DNA from: Saccoglossus kowalevskii | Taxonomy: Eukaryota > Hemichordata > Enteropneusta > Harrimaniidae | Length of the DNA stretch: 13,002 nt | Reading direction: 5' to 3' | Assembly: GCF_000003605.2 (NCBI RefSeq) | Contig: NW_003148771.1 | Span: 631,602 to 644,603, forward strand | Part shown: piece by piece, positions 1 to 7,348 of the stretch | Layout of the letters: each line of letters opens with the position of its first letter | Numbering within the stretch: the stretch's first letter is position 1 | The notes under the pieces: generated by a model | The model's database searches: none | Told to the model about the DNA's origin: nothing | Seen by the model: only the letters and a program-made list of their open reading frames with translations | Program-made: the position numbers and the translations under genes

Positions 1-810
1 ACAAAACAAACATGGAAATTGATAGCGTTGTTGGCCCCGATCGTAAACATGCGAATTGACGGTGACCAATCTGTCAACCGAGAGCAGTATATTTGGTTTT
101 TAACATGAACATTTATTAATCAAAAGGACATCATTAATTCATATCAATTATTTACAAAAGTTATCACATTAAATTCACGTTAAATTATTTTGTATTATTG
201 ACAATATACTAAAATACATTTCATATTACAACAGTGTAAAGTCTGGTTTCACAATGAAAATATTGAGTATAAAAGTTGAAAATATTTGTTAAAAATCCTG
301 TAATGGTTCAATGAAATATATATGTGAATTTAGGAGCAGTAGAAAAAACATCCATACTTCATGAATTCTTTTAGAAATGATCGACTAAATGGAATTTCAA
401 ATTTTCAAGTAAAGATCGTGATTGGGGGTAAAACGACTTGAAGTTGTATCTTAGGTTGTTTCAATCATATCACTTGTCCCTGGTTGCATGTTCCTATCTG
501 CCACAGCTCTTGAGATATTACAGTTATGCATATTAATGAGGTCACAAGACACCCCCACTCCATCACCACTATTATTGTTAATGACTATTTGTTTCTAGAA
601 TGAACTTTAAATTTCAAACACAAACTCCGAGTAGCATTTCCCTACATAAGTGCATTGACATTCACTATATTGAGATCATAAACACAGCAATTACAAGAAA
701 CCTCCTTCTCGGAGCTGAGGAATGAATACGTTTACTATCACGCTTTATGCATTTATGTATGTCAACACTGGGGGCGCTGCTAGTTATACGTAATTATGTC
801 ACTAATCAAT
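1..810. other. AT-rich non-coding DNA, no gene recognised
   Basis: No open frame of useful length and no recognisable domain on either strand. A TTTATT at 112-117 reads as AATAAA on the minus strand, so the 3' end of a minus-strand transcript entering from the left is possible, but nothing else supports it. The last bases lead into an 11-bp direct repeat that flanks the retro-insertion at 822-1144. Confidence 0.6.
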
Positions 811-821
811 CAGTCACCGTT
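811..821. repeat. Left target-site duplication CAGTCACCGTT
   Basis: The 11-mer CAGTCACCGTT occurs here and again, perfectly, at 1145-1155 directly after a run of 26 A. The two copies bracket the retro-insertion. The inferred empty site is the preceding ...ACTAATCAAT followed by one copy and CGTTTACTAG. Confidence 0.8.
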
Positions 822-825
822 ACAG

Positions 826-972
826 TCTATAAGCACATTCCAATTTTTTAATTGTTTTTCATTATTTAAATCAGAGCTCATGTTTAGAATTAACATTGAA
901 CACGAAATTAATAAGCATAAAGCTAAATTAAAATGGGGAAGACTAGTTGAACTGGAATCCTCTCTCAATTAA
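826..972 (+). pseudogene. Open C-terminal coding remnant inside the retro-insertion
   Basis: About 48 codons are open from the 5' edge of the insertion to TAA at 970-972. The first in-frame ATG is internal. The peptide is rich in Lys, Glu, Phe and Leu and ends ELESSLN. Triple in-frame stops follow, then AT-rich sequence and the poly(A) tail, the order expected of the tail end of an mRNA. The family is not recognised. As a truncated retrocopy with no promoter visible inside it, it is probably not expressed as protein. Confidence 0.4.
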
Positions 973-1115
973 TAATAAAAAAAGTCTCTGTTGATTACAA
1001 TGTAGCCACATTACTTAAGCGAATATTTTTTGTAGTTATAATATATAATATTAACAGATACTATATGTATTATTTAAATAGATGATTATGATTGTAACTT
1101 TATGTAATATTAACA

Positions 1116-1144
1116 AATAAAAAAAAAAAAAAAAAAAAAAAAAA
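1116..1144 (+). other. Polyadenylation signal merged with poly(A) tail
   Basis: AATAAA at 1116-1121 runs directly into 26 A. In a genuine cleaved mRNA the signal normally lies 10-30 nt before the tail. The tail starting inside the signal suggests either slippage or a LINE that ends in an A-rich tract of its own. Confidence 0.6.
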
Positions 1145-1155
1145 CAGTCACCGTT
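1145..1155. repeat. Right target-site duplication CAGTCACCGTT
   Basis: Perfect second copy of the 11-mer at 811-821, immediately after the A run. It marks the 3' end of the retro-insertion. Confidence 0.8.
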
Positions 1156-1595
1156 CGTTTACTAGTAAATGCCTTGCAATAAACAATGAAATTGCTTTAA
1201 TTTTTTTAGGTGAGCGCGTTTTAGGGCATGCATTACCTTGATCAAAGGTGAGACTAGCATGTGATCTTTTGTTTACTACATAGCGGCTGTGTACCCGTGG
1301 GTTTATTCTGTGTGTATTTAGATGTTTTTCCAGTGATTTCTCTGGGTTGGGATGGCTCCGTTTCCTTGAAGTTTGTCGCCAGTTGCCTGTCCCTCTCTTC
1401 TCTTTCTAATGTCTTCCTTGCCTCTTTTCCACTCCCCGCCAACAGTCTGCTGATTCATATTTCACCGTTTGAAGCTTGTCATTTTACTGCAACAGCTATG
1501 TTATTCGCAAAATACCTCGGACAGAAATCTTTTATCAAGAACCGAAAATTAACCATGCATTTCCGCAGATTTGGATTGACAGCGTTTTTGAGTTC
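1156..1595. other. Non-coding DNA between the retro-insertion and the MITE
   Basis: Two antiparallel frames stay open here (1261-1599 plus, 1254-1442 minus). The minus one has no ATG and an in-frame TGA just upstream, and the plus one is low-complexity Ser/Leu-rich. Neither shows a recognisable family. I call nothing. Confidence 0.5.
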
Positions 1596-1599
1596 TTAA

Positions 1600-1627
1600 A
1601 GCGGGGGAGTCGTCATCTGCGCATGCG
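1600..1627 (+). repeat. Left terminal inverted repeat of the MITE
   Basis: Pairs with 1729-1756 at 24 of 28 bases. Its inner end overlaps a second near-palindrome, CATCTG-CGCATGCG-T-CAGATG (1614-1634), so this end alone can also fold on itself. Confidence 0.7.
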
Positions 1628-1728
1628 TCAGATGGCCATAGCGTGTCATTATTTACAAACAAACGTCTAATCATGAGCCTTTGCGTTTTTAGCGTGTGTT
1701 ATTATCGTCGCTTGGGACTCAATTCCCG

Positions 1729-1756
1729 CGCATGTGCAGGTGACGACCCTCCCGCT
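1729..1756 (-). repeat. Right terminal inverted repeat of the MITE
   Basis: Reverse complement of 1600-1627 with four mismatches, three of them transitions on the C/T or A/G axis. It ends CCCGCT directly before TTAA. Confidence 0.7.
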
Positions 1757-1760
1757 TTAA

Positions 1761-3420
1761 AATTTACGGAAAGGTCTTTCAACAAAATGTTGCCGACAAA
1801 GCAACTTTACAAGGACTGCAAGGCGCGCTGACAATGCTTGGTAGATCATTATGTATTTTTGATTTACAGCACTATTATGAACAATGTGCTTTGTGAAACG
1901 TATTACGCTTTGTTTGACGTCTACATTATTGTACCCGTGAAAAGCACAGTCCGTCATAGCAGACTGAGGAGACTTTGAGCGGGTATACCAGAATGCAAGA
2001 TTTGTCAGAAACCCATTTCGAATGTATAACTAGGAGAACAATTTATTAGTTAGGGATGCTCTTTTTATCCCACCTCTGATGCATTATGTTTATTCGTGAG
2101 GACTTAAGTGTGCCAGTACTGTTCAATTCACCAAATAAACTGTATTCTTATCCAACACACAAGTTTCCCACAATAGAAAATAGACATCACCCATACTCGA
2201 GGTCGAAATGCACCCCGGTATAGATGGTCATAAGTTACCACTGTGAAATAATTCTTCTCGTATTTTTAGCTTGTGCAAACACATTGGGTCGTCGGTTCCC
2301 CTGGCAGTTAATCCTTGGGTAAACACAGACGTCGATAGAAATCATGACGCTCTATAAGGAAGGTGGGTCATACAGAAATTTTACGAAACCGTTTTTTTCA
2401 AAGCTTAATTTAACCCGATAAGTAGACTAAATTGGATTTATATTATTGTAGAGAGAAAGTATATAAGAGAATAGCTTGGGGATGTTAAGAGATTAGTCGT
2501 AGTGATATTTCTAAGTTGCCAGGCAAACGTTTCTGAATCGAGTGGGTTTAAATTTACAGCTATGTTTAGTTCATGGCTGTGCGTGATTCGATGTGGTGAC
2601 CGACTGTGTTTTATTTGCATGACTGCAAATGTTATGCATTCGACACAATTTACGTTTCAAGGGTACGTAAAGGCTTGAATATTTCGAACATATTTCTACG
2701 CGCGTCTTCAAGAGTGTTAGGGTAAATAAACCGCCATCACAATACGTATTGTTTGGCGTCAACAAAGGAGAGGACCTGGTTTCTTTTGTGGGGGGCTCGT
2801 TTTATACAGTGACCCTTTTTATGTAACAATGCAATGTAGGACACGACACGTACACAGAACGTTTTGACAACAGTAACTCGGGACAGTTATTGTTGTAATT
2901 AAATTCCATTTTAGTTTACGATTTTTTAATTGATCTGTACTGGTGTGTATTTGAATATGTTGGTATTTACGTCTGATTGCGTTGCCGCTCTCTAGTCACG
3001 GAACGCTTGACAAATCCTATTTAGTACGGTAGCTGTGGTTATAATAGCTTCCGACAGGTGAAACTGTTTTTTTTTTATCCGTTATTGTATGTAAATTTAT
3101 CTCACCACGGCGTTTCGCACAGTCCAATGCCTTACATTGCGCAATGGTCGCATATCCATTATTGACGTATGTGTGACGACGATGGTGAACTGATCAAAGT
3201 GTGTTTAAGGTCAACCTCCAACACGACAGAGGAATATTCTACTCCCAAAATATTGCTGTGATTGATTATTTGAACATGTATTCACGCGATGAGTCCCTGT
3301 GGTTATTACATTGAAGTATGACAGTGTAACGTTTATCATTAATTTGTGTACTTATTGCCGAAGCGTCAATTGAAGCAATATCAGTCCTTTTAAAAACAAT
3401 TTACATTCTATTATCACTAT
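1761..3420. other. Long non-coding stretch, nothing recognised
   Basis: No frame with a recognisable protein family on either strand; the few open frames (for example 1757-1957, 2438-2620 and 2571-2765 on minus) are short and featureless. A T run lies at about 3067-3076. I see no tRNA, rRNA or inverted-repeat element here. It could be intergenic or intronic. Confidence 0.55.
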
Positions 3421-3440
3421 CGGTCACCACGGGACGAAAC

Positions 3441-3451
3441 AAGATGGCGGC
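3441..3451 (+). promoter_or_regulatory. AAGATGGCGGC element (YY1-like, start-codon associated)
   Basis: AAGATGGCGGC matches the well-known animal YY1-type motif that often lies just downstream of a transcription start and supplies an ATG. Here the ATG (3444) begins an 11-codon frame starting MAAALSGRLHG and ending at TAA 3477-3479. Surrounding bases are locally more GC-rich than the neighbourhood. It may mark a promoter or a short first exon, but no continuing exon is identifiable. Confidence 0.3.
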
Positions 3452-3479
3452 CGCATTGTCTGGTCGTCTGCATGGTTAA

Positions 3480-4671
3480 CGCAATTTACAACACATTCGC
3501 TGTTTAAATTATTGTAGGAAAAATACTTCACGTTTTCACAAAACTGCCAAATTTGTGTAATTTTCTACAATTACAGTTTATGTTTTCTGTAAATAGGGAA
3601 AAAAGTTGATATTGTGAGAGGTCCTAACAGCTGTGAAGTGGTCTTGGCGGGGCAATATCACGGCTCGCGTCGCTATGGCAGACATTTCAAATGTTTTCAT
3701 TTTTATCATGTGTATGCTTGTGTGGAGATCGTGTGTGTTATTTTATGGCCCCCACTTTATTTGTACTGCCCCGCTGTAATATAAATGGTACATCCCTGAA
3801 TGAGAAGAATATGTGTTGTCTAAACTACAACCGAAGCAATTTTAGAAATAAGCAGGGCGCATGTAAATCGTTTGGCGGCCTTTTTTCAACAGGATCGTTC
3901 GGTTAACATGGGTACTGCAATTATCATTATAGATGCGAAACATCGTGAATTAAGAATAATCTTGTACAAATATGCCATATGATATTTCAAAAAAGAAAGT
4001 GGACTTCCTTTGAAAAGAAGCGAAATAACGACTTTTCCTACCAACAGGTGGTTTCACCAGTGATCTCCGGCTCCCGCTGTAGAGGCGCTGTTTTAAAAAT
4101 GTTTTAATATATTTATATATATGTCTTCACAGTTATCAAGTTCAATCCTCCTGGATTTCCGACAAATAAGTGTCCTGCAGGTGGGCTGGCAAGCAACCCT
4201 TCAAGTGTTGTATGTTTCTATCACATAACAGATCATTGTTTAGTATGCGTCAGGTAGGCTTCCGTTAATCACCGTCCTCGTTCACAAACAATTATTTCTA
4301 TGTTATTTATGACTTCATTTAAATTCTGCAATGTGGGTTTTTGGAGATGTTTAAATAATTTTTAAATTAATATCTTTATATTATATATCTTAATATACAT
4401 CTTGTTAAACCAGTTTGGTATGCTTTATCGTAAAATAGAAACACTAGTCGCTAGATGAATTGGCGGAAACGCTCGGGCGTTTCTGCTTCGAACATCCGAT
4501 AATATGCAAATTAATGTATTATAAAACAGGTATTTTAGCAACAAAAACAAAAGGATTTTTATATGAAATAATAAAATGGATTTTCAAGTTTGCTGCCAAA
4601 CCAACTATCTTATTATACCAGAAATCATATTCAAATACAGTGAAGGGCATAAAGCTGTGGTCGTTATAAAT
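3480..4671. other. Non-coding DNA with one short hydrophobic frame
   Basis: A strong-context ATG (GCTATGG) at 3675 opens a 34-codon frame to TAA at 3777-3779 with a hydrophobic core (VFIFIMCMLVW). It could be a signal-peptide exon or chance. A small hairpin with a TCGG loop lies at 4464-4485. The rest is AT-rich, with TA-rich runs near 4106-4122 and 4355-4400, and no recognised gene. Confidence 0.45.
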
Positions 4672-4898
4672 TAGTGGCGGCGGCAGAGGGGGGTGGTAGA
4701 GGGGCGGTCGCCCGCTCGAAAAAAATGTTGGAAGGGCGTCGCCTCTTTAAAATCCTCAAAATGCCATCAAAATGCAGGAAATAGCGCTTCAGAGGGTCTA
4801 GATTTCAATTTTTTAAGGGTGAGCATGTCCCCGGAACCCCCTAGTAAGTTGGTGATCAGGTCTCACCCTTCATGCAACATTTCGTTCCGCCGCCTCTG
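4672..4898 (+). mobile_element. Probable non-autonomous hAT-like DNA transposon
   Basis: The ends are short inverted repeats: AGTGGCGGCGG at 4673-4683 and CCGCCGCCTCT at 4887-4897 match at 10 of 11 positions. The start resembles the CAGNGGCGG ends of hAT-type elements common in invertebrates. The interior has a G-rich run beside the left end followed by sequence of a kind I associate with dispersed repeats in marine invertebrates; that association is from memory and unchecked. An 8-bp target duplication was looked for and not found, so the boundaries may be off or the ends eroded. A frame is open through it (4693-4947), but there is no transposase motif. Confidence 0.4.
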
Positions 4899-4924
4899 CA
4901 AATGGATGTTGGAATTTAAATTGA

Positions 4925-4952
4925 CCAATCCAGAAATGATATTGTGACGTCA
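4925..4952 (+). promoter_or_regulatory. CCAAT box plus perfect CRE (TGACGTCA)
   Basis: GACCAATC (CCAAT at 4925-4929) lies 15 bp before a perfect palindromic TGACGTCA (4945-4952). NF-Y and CREB/ATF sites at this kind of spacing are typical of animal proximal promoters. The pair lies about 305 bp before the ATG at 5258 and about 30 bp after the hAT-like element. No convincing TATA box was seen between it and the gene. Inference: a candidate promoter for the small gene. Confidence 0.35.
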
Positions 4953-5257
4953 CCGTTACGGTTCTGAATGATATTAATGAGATAGTTCAACATTCTTCAA
5001 CAGAATGCTCCTCATTTTGAATATGTGAGCCATCGCAGTCGCTATGTCAAAATATTCAACACTTGAGTCAATCACGAATTGAATGAAAGCTTTCCGCCCT
5101 TTCACTGTATTATCTATTATGATGAGCTATTAAACATGATTATTATTCAAACACACTAACAAAGTTTTTAAAAAAGTACTTTGAAAATCCATCAATGGAT
5201 TCACAGTACAACATTGATCGACACACTTTACTCGATTTCTAGTACAAGGGCGCCAAC

Positions 5258-5294
5258 ATGCGACTATTAATTGCAATCTATCTGTGTCGTCATC
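5258..5294 (+). other. Upstream ATG with leader-like peptide in the wrong frame
   Basis: ATG 5258 has an A at -3 (GCCAACATGC) and begins MRLLIAIYLC, a classic signal-peptide start. Its frame ends at a TGA (5333-5335), so it does not join the 130-codon frame. The hydrophobic character continues in the other frame from about 5277 (ICVVIMII), with a stop (5268-5270) just before it there. A one-base length change somewhere between about 5270 and 5290 would explain this, as would a small splicing event. It may be a sequencing error, a disabling mutation or a misread exon edge. Confidence 0.4.
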
Positions 5295-5687
5295 ATGATA
5301 ATATACAATTGTTTATGTTACAGCGCAACGGGTGAGGTGGCAACTATACCAACATGTCGAGTCTTTAATCCAGGTGGTAGAGATGGGATAGATCGTCCCC
5401 CTAAAATACCTATCAACGATTACATCATCGGTAAACTGACCAAAGAAGATGGAAGATTGTGTTATATGTTGTACCCAAAGAACAAATTTAACACAGGTTT
5501 CAAGAAAAAAGCATCAAACACGTTATATGTAAACGACGTTCACGATGGCGGGGTCGCAATCGATGTCGGCATGGCCAAAAATTATAAAAAGAGTCGCAAC
5601 TGGTTGAGAGTGAGGAGTTTTCTGGATAAAGGGGAGCTAATATACAAAAAGAAAAACTATTGCGGATTCCTGCATGTTATACCGTAG
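5295..5687 (+). CDS. Small lysine-rich, probably secreted protein of unknown family (copy 1, most complete)
   Basis: From ATG 5295 there are 130 codons ending in TAG. Residues 1-11 are the tail of a hydrophobic stretch (MIIYNCLCYSA) that looks like a signal peptide, with a plausible cleavage near residue 11-13. The rest is hydrophilic and basic, with many Lys/Arg, and has Cys at 21, 56 and 123. No domain is recognised. The true 5' end is uncertain. TTTATGTTACAG ending at 5323 is a good splice acceptor, so this may be a terminal exon starting at 5324. Alternatively the gene starts at ATG 5258 with a one-base frame break. Bases from 5385 onward (residue 31 on) are repeated in every array unit; residues 1-30 exist only here. 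A CCAAT/CRE pair lies about 340 bp upstream. Function unknown. Confidence 0.5.
   Translation: MIIYNCLCYSATGEVATIPTCRVFNPGGRDGIDRPPKIPINDYIIGKLTKEDGRLCYMLYPKNKFNTGFKKKASNTLYVNDVHDGGVAIDVGMAKNYKKSRNWLRVRSFLDKGELIYKKKNYCGFLHVIP
5312..5323 (+). promoter_or_regulatory. Candidate 3' splice acceptor
   Basis: TTTATGTTACAG precedes the open frame of the small gene and would start an exon at 5324 in a frame that stays open to 5685. A donor-like GTGAGG follows at 5332, so 5324-5331 could also be read as part of a tiny exon. The pyrimidine tract is modest. Copies 2-4 lack this acceptor because the repeated unit starts only at 5385. Confidence 0.35.
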
Positions 5688-6023
5688 ATTGAAAGATGTG
5701 ACAGTCGAGGAATTGGGCGTGAACGTGGAACACTCCAGGGAACACTGCTAAGTTATCTGGACTATACTAACTAAACGCTGAATTGTTCACCAATATTAAT
5801 CTTCACTGGACTAGGGGGTCTAACGACCTGCACTAACTTATTATGCTGAAGTCCACCCTAGCGTCGTTTTAGCCTGACTGATCTTTATTTGCCATACGCC
5901 GCTGCCGTGTATTTTGCAAATTCGATTTCACAATTAAAAAGTTTTAAAAAAAGTTTTCGAAAATCATGGGCAGTTCGAAATGTGTGCAATACGATTGCGA
6001 GGTCGGCGCTGAGCGACTCCGTT

Positions 6024-6070
6024 ACGCATGCACGCACCTACGCACGCACACACACGCACGCACTGCGTGT
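6024..6070 (+). repeat. Alternating purine-pyrimidine CA/CG tract, unit 1
   Basis: Irregular CGCATGCACGCAC and CACACACACG runs with a short inverted start and end (ACGCA ... TGCGT). Equivalent tracts lie at 7988-8034, 9959-10005 and 11923-11969. Base 6070 is T here and in unit 4, but C in units 2 and 3. Confidence 0.7.
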
Positions 6071-6339
6071 CAACTGCCCCAAAGTAGATTTCCTATTATC
6101 AATTTTTCTTTTTTTAAAAATAAAAACCATTCTGAGTTTAAGTTGCTAATTAGATCGCAAAAAATGTGTAATCGTGTAAATCGAGATGACCACGAACAAA
6201 CATTTTGTGATCAAGGCTTATTTTTTCGAACACTGCACTAATCTGTGTTTTAGTCTTATAATTTGTATATATACGAGGCGTATGGTCTTATTGAAAGTAT
6301 GCATTCATCGGAATGTATATAAATTAGCCCGGTTATTAC

Positions 6340-6345
6340 AATAAA
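6340..6345 (+). terminator. Polyadenylation-signal-like AATAAA, unit 1
   Basis: AATAAA about 650 bp after the gene's stop codon and before the LINE remnant begins. It is the most plausible 3' end signal for the small gene. Identical hexamers sit in each unit (8304, 10275 and 12238). There is no direct evidence that it is used. Confidence 0.35.
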
Positions 6346-6447
6346 AATTACAAATATTTTATAAATTAACGTTAAAAATGCGATAGAGGCGAGAATGCAT
6401 GGTTTGTGTCGTTAATGTTTGACACTGTGTTTTGATATACATGTATT

Positions 6448-7348
6448 AGCATCGACATTCCATCTAAATTTAATATGTTGTTGGTTTATTATACAGGAAA
6501 CCAAACACTGATCACGACGAATTCGAAGTGAGTTTAATGAGTGTTTTATCCCAGCTTAAAATAAATAAACATAATTGTATCCGTATGAGCGATTTCAATG
6601 TCGATGTATCAAAGAATTTCCTCTAAAACTGGTGATTTCATTTCAAACATCCAAAGCCTATATTTAAATCAACTCATTACTGATCCCACACGTGTTACAA
6701 AAAACAGTAATTCTACAATAGATCATGTTTATAATAATATCAACTCCTGTTGTACAAATATCTGAGTTATAACCATTGATATCTCAGATCACTTCTCAAT
6801 TTATGCCACTTTCAAAAATGTTCTTTGTAAATCTTCACCACACAAAATTAAAATAACGTATCGAGATTTTAGAAAGTTTAACCTGACCGATGTAAACCTC
6901 AGTTGAATTGATATTTACACACGTAGCGATATAAACACCTCTTTCAACATGTTTTATTGAACGTCAATACAATGTGTCATTGGTCAAGACAAATGTAAAC
7001 TGTACCGGTAACAAAAACACCAAACATTAGATTACACCAACTATTAAAAATCAATCAAAACTAAGCATAAACTTACTCAAACGTGATTCTAACAAACTAT
7101 GCTAAACAACATCTAACATACTATAGAAATTAATATCCTTACAAGTATACTTCGCAAAGTTGACAAATATTACCAAATTACCAAAATGATACAAGAAAGA
7201 CATGGGACACAGTGAATAAAATTATTGGCCTGGTCATAAACATGACGCTCTCGAAAGACATGACAATCAATTCAGATGCTTGCAACACAATCTTACGTAA
7301 TCCTAGGATTTGTTAAGTTACGCATTCAACAAGTTTTTTGTTGATATT
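6448..7348 (+). mobile_element. Dead CR1/L2/jockey-like LINE fragment (endonuclease C-half to RT edge), unit 1
   Basis: Translating across frames gives the order expected of an ORF2 endonuclease-exonuclease-phosphatase domain. First come IDIPSKFN (about 6451) and LLYRKPNTDHDEF (6486-6524). MSDFNVDV (6585-6608) stands where GDFNVD is usual, with Gly changed to Ser. LNQLITDPTRVT and STIDHVYNN follow, then ISDHFSIY with the catalytic SDH (6784-6792) and RDFRKFN. The linker to the reverse transcriptase follows (WITPTIK-type, LRKVDKYY, KTWDTVNKIIG), then FNKFFVDIG at the unit end. Disabling changes include a frame change near 6470-6483, TAA 6624 with a frame change to 6634, TGA 6763 and TGA 6904. 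The N-terminal half of the endonuclease and the whole RT are missing. Confidence 0.8.

Larger units (their letters stand above)
822..1144 (+). mobile_element. Poly(A)-tailed retro-inserted sequence (5'-truncated LINE or processed retrocopy)
   Basis: The 323-bp segment ends in 26 consecutive A (1119-1144), overlapping an AATAAA at 1116-1121, and is flanked by perfect 11-bp direct repeats. Those are the hallmarks of target-primed reverse transcription of a polyadenylated RNA. Its 5' part keeps one frame open from 826 to a TAA at 970, followed by two more in-frame stops. The peptide ends WGRLVELESSLN, which looks like the true C-terminus of some protein, with the remainder as 3' UTR. I do not recognise the source. 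It could be a 5'-truncated retrotransposon, a retrocopied host mRNA tail, or a SINE; no tRNA-like promoter boxes were seen, which argues against a SINE. Confidence 0.75.
1596..1760. mobile_element. TTAA-flanked MITE with 28-bp terminal inverted repeats
   Basis: A left arm (1600-1627, starting AGCGGGGGAGTCGTC) and a right arm (1729-1756, ending GACGACCCTCCCGCT) are reverse complements at 24 of 28 positions. Each is bounded outside by TTAA (1596-1599 and 1757-1760), so the element is 157 bp plus a duplicated TTAA target. TTAA duplication is typical of piggyBac-type transposons. The terminal bases AGCGGG are not the usual piggyBac CCC, so the superfamily is uncertain. It has no coding capacity. 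The inner ends of both arms carry CGCATG-type motifs (TGCGCATGCG on the left, CGCGCATGTGCA on the right) that resemble NRF1 sites. Confidence 0.7.
5688..6447 (+). other. 3' flank / 3' UTR-like region of unit 1
   Basis: Non-coding, with no recognised gene. It holds a short stem-forming pair (GACTAGGG near 5809 with CCCTAGCGTC near 5857), a CA/CG-rich tract at 6024-6070, an AATAAA at 6119-6124 and a better placed one at 6340-6345. Two overlapping frames stay open at 5889-6149 and 5966-6241. They encode mostly Thr-His/Ala-Arg simple repeat and lose their frame in unit 4, so I do not call them genes. The same region recurs at 7652-8411, 9617-10382 and 11587-12345. Confidence 0.6.
5385..7348 (+). 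repeat. Array unit 1 (1964 bp)
   Basis: The only unit still joined to the gene's own upstream sequence, so probably the parental one. It differs from all others by T at 5523, 5528 and 5530, A at 6615 and A at 6640. Confidence 0.9.

Noticed and set aside
1254-1442. Minus-strand 62-codon frame rich in Lys/Glu
   Set aside because: No ATG start, an in-frame TGA just upstream, no family match and an antiparallel frame open over the same bases; chance or at most an unproven exon.
1261-1599. Plus-strand 112-codon frame
   Set aside because: Serine/leucine-rich low-complexity translation with no domain, in a region with no other coding sign; its end runs into the MITE.
4464-4485. Small hairpin (GAAACGC-TCGG-GCGTTTC) as a possible RNA element
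   Set aside because: Perfect but short stem with no histone-type consensus, no adjacent gene and no second example in the window.
4460-4669. Plus-strand 69-codon frame before the hAT-like element
   Set aside because: AT-rich, Lys/Ile/Tyr-biased translation typical of chance frames, with no recognisable motif.
4693-4947. 84-codon frame across the hAT-like element
   Set aside because: Lies mainly inside repeat-like DNA and crosses its right end; no transposase signature.
811-4960. Shared 11-mer GTCACCGTTAC at 812-822 and 4950-4960
   Set aside because: A single short match with no shared flanks; the 811 copy is explained by target-site duplication with 1145-1155.
5809-5866. Inverted pair GACTAGGG / CCCTAGCGTC as a structured 3' UTR element
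   Set aside because: Short stem with a bulge and a long loop; too weak to separate from chance.
5889-6241. Overlapping frames in the 3' flank, seen again in each unit (7853-8205, 9818-10176, 11788-12139)
   Set aside because: Their repetition only reflects near-identical DNA. They contain a translated CA/CG tract, and a one-base loss in unit 4 breaks both frames, so there is no sign of protein-level constraint.
6448-7348. Functional LINE open reading frame
   Set aside because: Several in-frame stops and frame changes, a missing N-terminal endonuclease half and no reverse transcriptase.
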